From: Chthonomonadaceae bacterium
GTDB lineage: Bacteria; Armatimonadota; Chthonomonadetes; Chthonomonadales; Chthonomonadaceae
NCBI GenBank assembly: GCA_025355115.1
Contig: JANXLO010000409.1
Location: forward strand, 1 to 10,464
Length of the DNA: 10,464 nt
Direction: 5' to 3'
Of this stretch, positions 6,812 to 10,464 are shown piece after piece. Position 1 is the first letter of the stretch; each line of letters opens with the position of its first letter. Below the pieces are notes generated by a model. The model made no database searches. It saw only the letters and a list, made by a program, of their open reading frames with translations, and had not been told where the DNA came from. The position numbers and the translations under genes are program-made.

Positions 6812-7522
6812 CTATTGCCCTCCTCGAATGAGGTCGCGGAGGCGGTCGAGGCCACCTTGCGTATCGGCTCCTTCACCCGTAATGACGGCGCGTTCGCCTA
6901 GCGGGGAGAGAGCCTCAGTCAGCTTTTGCCGCATGAAGTTACGATACTGTGCTTCTGTCTTCGCGCCGCTGACGTAGACCGAACGGACGCTCTTTATGTC
7001 GGAAAGCTCGCTGGCGATTTTGCGGGTAGCCTTGGCGTCGTCATCCTCACTGTCCGTAAGAAGCATGCAGACCGAGCTGTCCCCTTTTGCTGCCAATTCT
7101 TTGGCGACCGGAAGCATTGCGATGAGTGGCGCGGACTGCCTCGTGCCCCGATTTTTCGACCGATAAGCCAGCACTTCTTTCTCAACGGAGCGCAGTTCGC
7201 TTCCCTGCTGTACCCGCTGCGGCCCGAAATGTATCCGTGCTTCGGTGTCGTAAAACCAGATTGTGACGGGCGTCTCTCGGGGAAGAACGGTGTCGAGCGT
7301 ATCCTCAATTTGGGCACAATAGCGCTTTCGAGTCATCGGGTCGCTCGCCGTGCTGCCGCTGACATCGACGCCCACCAGGAGATGAATCGTCCCGCTGATT
7401 GGCGCTTTGCGAGTGGGAGGCGGATTGGAGACGGCGCTGTTGGCGTTCGAGGAGGTGCATCCTGCAAAGAGCGGCAGGAGCGGCAGGAGTAGAGAGAGAT
7501 AGAATTTTGTTTTTCGTCTCAT
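6812..7522 (-). CDS. vWA-domain lipoprotein
   Basis: The 236-residue protein starts with a lipoprotein signal: a basic MRRKTK, a hydrophobic stretch of Leu and Pro, and a lipobox LFAGC with Cys22. A Ser/Asn/Pro linker leads to a von Willebrand factor A domain from about residue 44. The metal-binding MIDAS appears complete: DVSGS (53-57), Thr in NRGTRQSAP (127), and Asp in LLTDSED (157). Such domains bind protein partners through a divalent cation. The mature protein should be lipid-anchored outside the cytoplasm. It is the first gene of a three-gene operon with the coiled-coil and the DUF2135-like membrane proteins. The Shine-Dalgarno sequence upstream of the ATG is weak. The partner and role are unknown. 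Confidence 0.85.
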   Translation of the reverse strand: MRRKTKFYLSLLLPLLPLFAGCTSSNANSAVSNPPPTRKAPISGTIHLLVGVDVSGSTASDPMTRKRYCAQIEDTLDTVLPRETPVTIWFYDTEARIHFGPQRVQQGSELRSVEKEVLAYRSKNRGTRQSAPLIAMLPVAKELAAKGDSSVCMLLTDSEDDDAKATRKIASELSDIKSVRSVYVSGAKTEAQYRNFMRQKLTEALSPLGERAVITGEGADTQGGLDRLRDLIRGGQ

Positions 7523-7584
7523 GTTGGCAGGCAGTTCCAGCGGATGAAGGTGACGTTCATTCTACATAGTCTGATACCGCTTAC

Positions 7585-7609
7585 GGACGCGGGAAGTTTC
7601 GCCGCGTCC
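7585..7609. terminator. Hairpin between nadA and the vWA operon, possible terminator
   Basis: GGACGCGG (7585-7592) and CCGCGTCC (7602-7609) form a perfect 8-bp stem with a 9-nt loop. It lies about 50 nt beyond the nadA stop and about 60 nt before the vWA start. No U tract follows on either strand, so termination is plausible but unproven. Confidence 0.45.
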
Positions 7610-7658
7610 TCCAAGTGCTGATTTCTGTGTCGGAATGAGTTCCGGGCATGCTGCTCGA

Positions 7659-8750
7659 TCAGCTAATTGCTAGCATCCGATCAAGCGCGAGGCGAGCGTC
7701 GGCAGCAATGGCGGGCGGCACCTTCACTTGATTCACCACTACTCCATCGAGCAGATTTTCCATGACCCAGAGCAGATAGTGCGGGTGAATTCGGTACATC
7801 GTCGAGCAGGGACAGACCACGGGATCGAGGCAGAAAATCGTTTTGTCGGGATGCTCCTGCGCGAGACGGCTCACAAGGTTAATCTCTGTCCCGACCGCCC
7901 AGACGCTTCCGGCAGGGGATTCCGAGACTGCCTTGATGATATACTCAGTCGAGCCGTTGAGGTCAGCAGCCTGCACAACGTCGAGAGGACATTCAGGATG
8001 GACGATAACTTTTACGCCGGTATAGTCCTGCCGCGCCTTCGCAATCTGATCCACGTTGAAACGGCCATGTACGGAGCAGTGGCCCTTCCAGAGCAGCACA
8101 CGCTTGGCCCGAACCTCTTTCGGAGTGACGCCCCCGAAAGGCTTGTAGGGATCCCAGAGCAGCATATCATTATCCGCATCGAGGCCAAGGGCGACGGCGG
8201 TATTGCGGCCCAGGTGCTGATCGGGGAAGAAAAGCAGCTTGTCTCCTCGCTCCAAAGCCCACTCGACCACCTTCTTTGCATTGGAGGAGGTGCAGGACGC
8301 GCCTCCATTTCGACCGACGAACGCCTTCAGTGCGGCCGTTGAGTTGACGTATGTGATGGGAACGATTCGAGAGGTGTCGGTCACCTCGGCGAGGTCTTCC
8401 CAACACGCTTCGACCTGACGACTGCTAGCCATGTCCGCCATGGAGCAGCCGGCGCTCATATTCGGCAGAATCACCGCCTGATTGGCAGTGGTAAGTATGT
8501 CAGCGGATTCAGCCATGAAATGAACACCGCAGAAAATGATGGTTTTCGCTTCGGGGTGCTCCGCCGCGAGCTGAGAAAGCTTGAGGCTATCGCCTCTGAA
8601 ATCGGCCCACTTGATGATCTCATCCCGCTGATAGTGGTGACCGAGAATGAGCAGATCATCGGCAAGGCTCTTTCTGGCAGTCGCAATTCTGGCGTCCGTC
8701 TCTGCTGGGATAAGCCGCGTGATCTCCGCGGGAAGAGGCTGCTGAAGCAT
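7659..8750 (-). CDS. nadA: Quinolinate synthase A
   Basis: NadA condenses iminoaspartate with dihydroxyacetone phosphate to quinolinate, the second step of de novo NAD synthesis, using an oxygen-sensitive [4Fe-4S] cluster. The 363-residue length and sequence fit the longer, Bacillus-type form. Recognisable blocks are ILGHHYQRDEI (35-45), GDSLKLSQLA (53-62), IFCGVHFMAESA (72-83), NMSAGCSMADM (97-107), VNSTAALKA (135-143), PDQHLGRNTA (176-185), WKGHCSVHGRF (221-231), HPECP (251-255) and DPVVCPCSTMYRI (309-321). Likely cluster ligands are Cys102, Cys225 and one of Cys313/Cys315, inferred from the family. AGGAG lies 7 nt before the ATG. nadB and nadC are not in the window. The leader carries an NAD+-I-like structure whose closing stem touches the Shine-Dalgarno sequence. 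Confidence 0.97.
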   Translation of the reverse strand: MLQQPLPAEITRLIPAETDARIATARKSLADDLLILGHHYQRDEIIKWADFRGDSLKLSQLAAEHPEAKTIIFCGVHFMAESADILTTANQAVILPNMSAGCSMADMASSRQVEACWEDLAEVTDTSRIVPITYVNSTAALKAFVGRNGGASCTSSNAKKVVEWALERGDKLLFFPDQHLGRNTAVALGLDADNDMLLWDPYKPFGGVTPKEVRAKRVLLWKGHCSVHGRFNVDQIAKARQDYTGVKVIVHPECPLDVVQAADLNGSTEYIIKAVSESPAGSVWAVGTEINLVSRLAQEHPDKTIFCLDPVVCPCSTMYRIHPHYLLWVMENLLDGVVVNQVKVPPAIAADARLALDRMLAIS

Positions 8751-8757
8751 GAGTTGT

Positions 8758-8833
8758 CTCCTCGGGCATGCAGTCCGCAGGAGGCCGGATATTGAATCCG
8801 ATCCTCCGCTGACGGGGATGTTGTCAATGCCCG
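8758..8833 (-). ncRNA. Candidate NAD+-I riboswitch-like domain (nadA motif) in the nadA leader
   Basis: Read on the minus strand, CGGGCAU (8827-8833) pairs perfectly with AUGCCCG (8763-8769) to close a domain of about 70 nt. Inside is ACAACAUCCCCGU, very like the ACAACCCCGU segment I recall from NAD+-I riboswitch domain 1. It is followed by stem GUC/GAC, then GC and GGAGG with CCUCC (8777-8809), capped by CGGAU/AUCCG around a 5-nt loop. The Shine-Dalgarno AGGAG (8758-8762) directly abuts the closing stem, which suggests control of translation. NAD+-I RNAs are known upstream of nadA in Acidobacteriota, the same gene context. The upper stem does not match my memory of the consensus exactly, so a variant or another nadA leader RNA is possible. 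Confidence 0.55.
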
Positions 8834-8841
8834 CAAACGTG

Positions 8842-8884
8842 GGTGGTTCAGTGAGACTGAACAGGTCGAAAATCGATCTCCACC
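8842..8884 (-). ncRNA. Additional structured element at the 5' end of the nadA leader
   Basis: On the minus strand GGUGG (8880-8884) can pair with CCACC (8842-8846), closing a small three-way junction. It contains UCGA-UUU-UCGA (8866-8876) and GUUCAG-UCUCA-CUGAAC (8846-8862, six perfect pairs). It sits between a possible -10 box (TAATAT, 8899-8904) and the NAD+-I-like domain. It could be a tandem partner domain or a spacer fold. It is based on pairing alone. Confidence 0.3.
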
Positions 8885-8964
8885 TGCGATGAGTCTCTAT
8901 ATTAGTTACGAATTGGCCAGGGCCGTCGTTTCAAGTCTGCTCTTAGCAGTCACGCCCGAAAATA

Positions 8965-9735
8965 TCAACGTGGCTGCACAATTGGCAGCCGAGCATTGCC
9001 TGGAATGTGCAGAAGCTCAGGCACTGTCACGCAGGCGTATCCTCGCTGTCGCAGGCCTTCCATCAGCAGTGGAAGCGCCTGTACAGTAGTCTCGCGCGGC
9101 ACACTGCCCCCGTCGTGCATGAGGATGATGTCCCCCGGATTCACCCTGTCCAGCACACTGGCCGCCATCGCCTGTGGGGTGGGGAGTGCCTGATGCTCCA
9201 GTGCCACCGACCAGAGGATGAGATGGTCATGCCCGCGGTTCACTTCCGTGAAAACGGCAGGATTCCACTCCCCGCGAGGAGGTCGAAACATGTCCGTTTT
9301 AAGGTGTGCGTCACGCTCGAGCGCTTGGTCTGCCGCCTGCAACTCCCAACGGATCTTCTTTTCGGAAAGGCGGGTCAGGTAGGGATGCGTATAGGTGTGA
9401 TTGCCAAGTGAGTGCCCTGCTGCAGCCACCCGGTTCGTCAATTCGGGGTAGCGGTCGATCTGCTTGCCTTCTTCGAAAAAGGTGGCGTGAACGGAGTACC
9501 GGGCGAGAATGTCGAGCACGCGCGGGGTGTAGGCCGGATCAGGGCCATCGTCGAACGTAAGCGCGACAACTTTCCGAGATGTGTGCACGTGCGATATGAC
9601 TATGCCGGAGCGCTGTTCTCGCCACCATTCGGTCAGTGTGAAGCCGTTGACTCTCCCTCGCGTCGCACAGAGGAGCGCGACGATGGAAAATCCCCAGAGT
9701 GCTATTTTACTTCTGCGACTGCGCGAAGGCGACAT
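8965..9735 (-). CDS. Membrane-anchored polysaccharide deacetylase (NodB domain, CE4)
   Basis: From the ATG at 9735 the protein has 256 residues. A basic N-terminus and hydrophobic helix (about 9-25) anchor or export it. The NodB domain shows motif 1 TFDDGP (60-65, catalytic and metal Asp62/Asp63), motif 2 GNHTYTHPYL (111-120, metal His113/His117), motif 3 FRPPRG (150-155) and motif 5 DIILMHDGG (202-210, His207). These enzymes remove acetyl groups from N-acetylglucosamine polymers or related glycans in the envelope. Motif 4 is unusual: LWSVALEHQA (174-183) lacks the common Asp after Trp, so activity may be altered. The start is 8 nt after the folB stop, with GAGGGG overlapping folB's end, implying translational coupling. 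A start at 9843 in the same frame would overlap folB and is unlikely. Confidence 0.9.
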   Translation of the reverse strand: MSPSRSRRSKIALWGFSIVALLCATRGRVNGFTLTEWWREQRSGIVISHVHTSRKVVALTFDDGPDPAYTPRVLDILARYSVHATFFEEGKQIDRYPELTNRVAAAGHSLGNHTYTHPYLTRLSEKKIRWELQAADQALERDAHLKTDMFRPPRGEWNPAVFTEVNRGHDHLILWSVALEHQALPTPQAMAASVLDRVNPGDIILMHDGGSVPRETTVQALPLLMEGLRQRGYACVTVPELLHIPGNARLPIVQPR

Positions 9736-9743
9736 CGAGCTTC

Positions 9744-10121
9744 TTACCCCTCTGCTGAACGTGAGCGGACGATCTCCACTCCGACGGAGGCGACGATTGC
9801 GTTCATTGGAGGCACCATCTTCTGCACTTTGAGCACAATGCACTCGATCGACGGGAAATCGGCAAGTACTGCCTGCGTCATGCGGGCCGCGAGTGCCTCC
9901 AGCAGCCGGAACTGCTCTTGTGTGCCGACCTCCATCAGCCGTTTCGCGACCCTCGAGTAGCTGACGGTGTCGCTAAGCCTATCGCTGAGGCCCGCAGGAC
10001 GGGTATCGACCTCCAGACGGGCATCCACTTGATACCGGTGCCCAACTGTCTGCTCCTGATCAGAAGCTCCATGATAGGCGTAAAACTCCAGGCCGCTTAT
10101 GAGGATCTTATCCGTTTGCAT
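9744..10121 (-). CDS. folB: Dihydroneopterin aldolase
   Basis: FolB splits 7,8-dihydroneopterin into 6-hydroxymethyl-dihydropterin and glycolaldehyde in folate synthesis. From the ATG at 10121 the protein has 125 residues, the usual family size of about 120. It shows GLEFYAYHG (10-18), the catalytic-type Glu23 in DQEQTVG, DTVSYSRV (51-58) with Tyr55, LLEALA (73-78) with the pterin-anchoring Glu75, and VQKMVPPMNAIVASVGVEI with Lys101. These are offset by one from Staphylococcus aureus Glu22, Tyr54, Glu74 and Lys100. AAGGA lies 4 nt before the ATG. The same frame is open back to 10316, but that extra part lacks family similarity and overlaps a structured leader. It forms an operon with the downstream deacetylase. 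No other folate synthesis gene is in view. Confidence 0.94.
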   Translation of the reverse strand: MQTDKILISGLEFYAYHGASDQEQTVGHRYQVDARLEVDTRPAGLSDRLSDTVSYSRVAKRLMEVGTQEQFRLLEALAARMTQAVLADFPSIECIVLKVQKMVPPMNAIVASVGVEIVRSRSAEG

Positions 10122-10330
10122 CGAGTCCTTACCGGGCAGGGAACACGAAACCCCCTCGCCTGACATTTCGTAAAGTGAGCATAGTGTACCCGATAAGGGG
10201 ACTGACAGTACGGGTTGCAAATCGATCGTTCCGTAATGGACGATCTGCATACCGATACGCTCGACTGCCAGTCGGATGGGGAGGTCGCCGCCCCTACGAC
10301 AGGCGGCCTTCCACACTGAAAGGCGACCAC
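10122..10330 (-). promoter_or_regulatory. Long structured leader upstream of folB
   Basis: About 240 nt separate the predicted start site (near 10364) from the folB ATG. Several inverted repeats occur: GGTCGCC (10283-10289) with GGCGACC (10322-10328); the competing GCCGCC (10287-10292) with GGCGGC (10302-10307); the palindrome CGACTGCCAGTCG (10262-10274); and GATCGT (10224-10229) with ACGATC (10240-10245). GACTGNCAGT occurs twice (10200-10209 and 10263-10272). I recognise no named RNA family. This may be a cis-regulatory RNA, or GC-rich DNA with chance pairings. Confidence 0.35.
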
Positions 10331-10345
10331 GGAGATCATATCCAA

Positions 10346-10375
10346 TTGACTTTTACGATCCAAAAATTGGATAAT
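10346..10375 (+). promoter_or_regulatory. Putative divergent promoter on the plus strand
   Basis: TTGACT (10346-10351) and GATAAT (10370-10375) each match consensus at five of six positions and are 18 nt apart. Transcription would start near 10382, heading toward a possible start codon at 10436. It overlaps the minus-strand folB promoter. Confidence 0.5.
10358..10372. repeat. 15-bp palindrome, candidate operator between divergent promoters
   Basis: ATCCAAAAATTGGAT is a perfect inverted repeat of 6-bp arms around AAA. A further half-site, ATCCAA, lies at 10340-10345. The palindrome occupies the spacer and -10 of the plus-strand promoter and touches the -10 of the minus-strand promoter, a position typical of a repressor site. 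No regulator has been identified. Confidence 0.45.
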
Positions 10376-10401
10376 ACACCACGAATTGCCGATGAGGTCA
10401 A
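10371..10401 (-). promoter_or_regulatory. Putative promoter for folB (minus strand)
   Basis: Minus-strand TTGACC (plus-strand 10396-10401) and TATTAT (10371-10376) are 19 nt apart, slightly long. An alternative pair further in is TTGGAT (10358-10363) and TATGAT (10335-10340), 17 nt apart. Both overlap or touch the palindrome at 10358-10372. Confidence 0.4.
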
Positions 10402-10435
10402 GTCAGGCGTTCAGGAGCGCGAGATCGGAAACCGC

Positions 10436-10464
10436 ATGGCAATTCCTTCCAGACATCGTGTCCT
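10436..10464 (+). CDS. Possible start of a plus-strand gene running off the window
   Basis: An ATG at 10436 opens a frame reading MAIPSRHRV to the window edge without a stop. It lies about 54 nt after the start site predicted from the plus-strand promoter at 10346-10375. Only nine codons are visible and the Shine-Dalgarno sequence is weak (CGGAA about 6 nt upstream), so neither product nor reality can be judged. Confidence 0.25.

Noticed and set aside
8822..8827. Perfect minus-strand TTGACA as the -35 box of nadA
   Set aside because: No acceptable -10 hexamer lies 16-19 nt downstream, and the bases belong to the conserved part of the folded leader. Transcription must start further upstream.
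8937..8949. CTGCT-CTT-AGCAG hairpin after the deacetylase as a terminator
   Set aside because: The stem is only five pairs with no T run on the relevant strand, too weak to call.
8889..9089. Plus-strand open frame of 66 codons in the nadA-deacetylase gap
   Set aside because: It runs into the deacetylase gene on the other strand and shows no recognisable protein features.
9736..9843. Deacetylase start at 9843
   Set aside because: It would add 36 Arg/Ser-rich residues overlapping the folB end. The ATG at 9735 places a normal signal anchor at the N-terminus and follows GAGGGG.
10122..10316. FolB start at 10316
   Set aside because: The extra 65 residues have no FolB similarity. The ATG at 10121 has AAGGA upstream and gives the normal family length.

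Overview
The window is a gene-dense stretch of a bacterial chromosome with moderately high GC. It carries housekeeping genes (purH, yajQ, nadA, folB), a ParB-family gene and one unrecognised three-gene membrane cassette. No tRNA, rRNA, insertion sequence, CRISPR array or phage gene is visible. The nadA leader looks like the NAD+-I riboswitch ('nadA motif'), an RNA class described from Acidobacteriota. Together with the gene content this makes an acidobacterium the best guess, but it is only a guess.

Left part, plus strand (1-2341): the C-terminal part of a Gfo/Idh/MocA oxidoreductase, then a promoter, a clear ZTP/ZMP riboswitch (pfl motif) overlapping an intrinsic terminator, and purH. PurH consumes AICAR (ZMP), so the RNA senses a substrate of the enzyme it controls. 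A 12-bp GC-rich hairpin separates purH from the convergent yajQ.

Minus-strand block (2355-3906): a ParB-family gene and yajQ, 6 nt apart, behind a perfect consensus promoter (TTGACA, 17 nt, TATAAT). No parA is in view.

Minus-strand block (3997-7522): three tightly packed genes. They encode a von Willebrand A (vWA) lipoprotein with a complete MIDAS, a four-helix membrane protein with long coiled-coil flanks, and a multi-spanning membrane protein with a DUF2135/YfaP-like extracytoplasmic domain. I recognise no named system in this combination. It is the most likely undescribed system here and looks like an envelope-associated complex.

Minus-strand block (7659-8904): nadA, quinolinate synthase, behind a structured leader whose closing stem abuts the Shine-Dalgarno sequence.

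Right part, minus strand (8965-10401): folB (dihydroneopterin aldolase) followed 8 nt later by a membrane-anchored polysaccharide deacetylase. A leader of about 240 nt precedes folB and contains several stem-loops. At the far right, overlapping divergent promoters share a 15-bp palindrome, and a plus-strand gene may begin at 10436 and run off the window.
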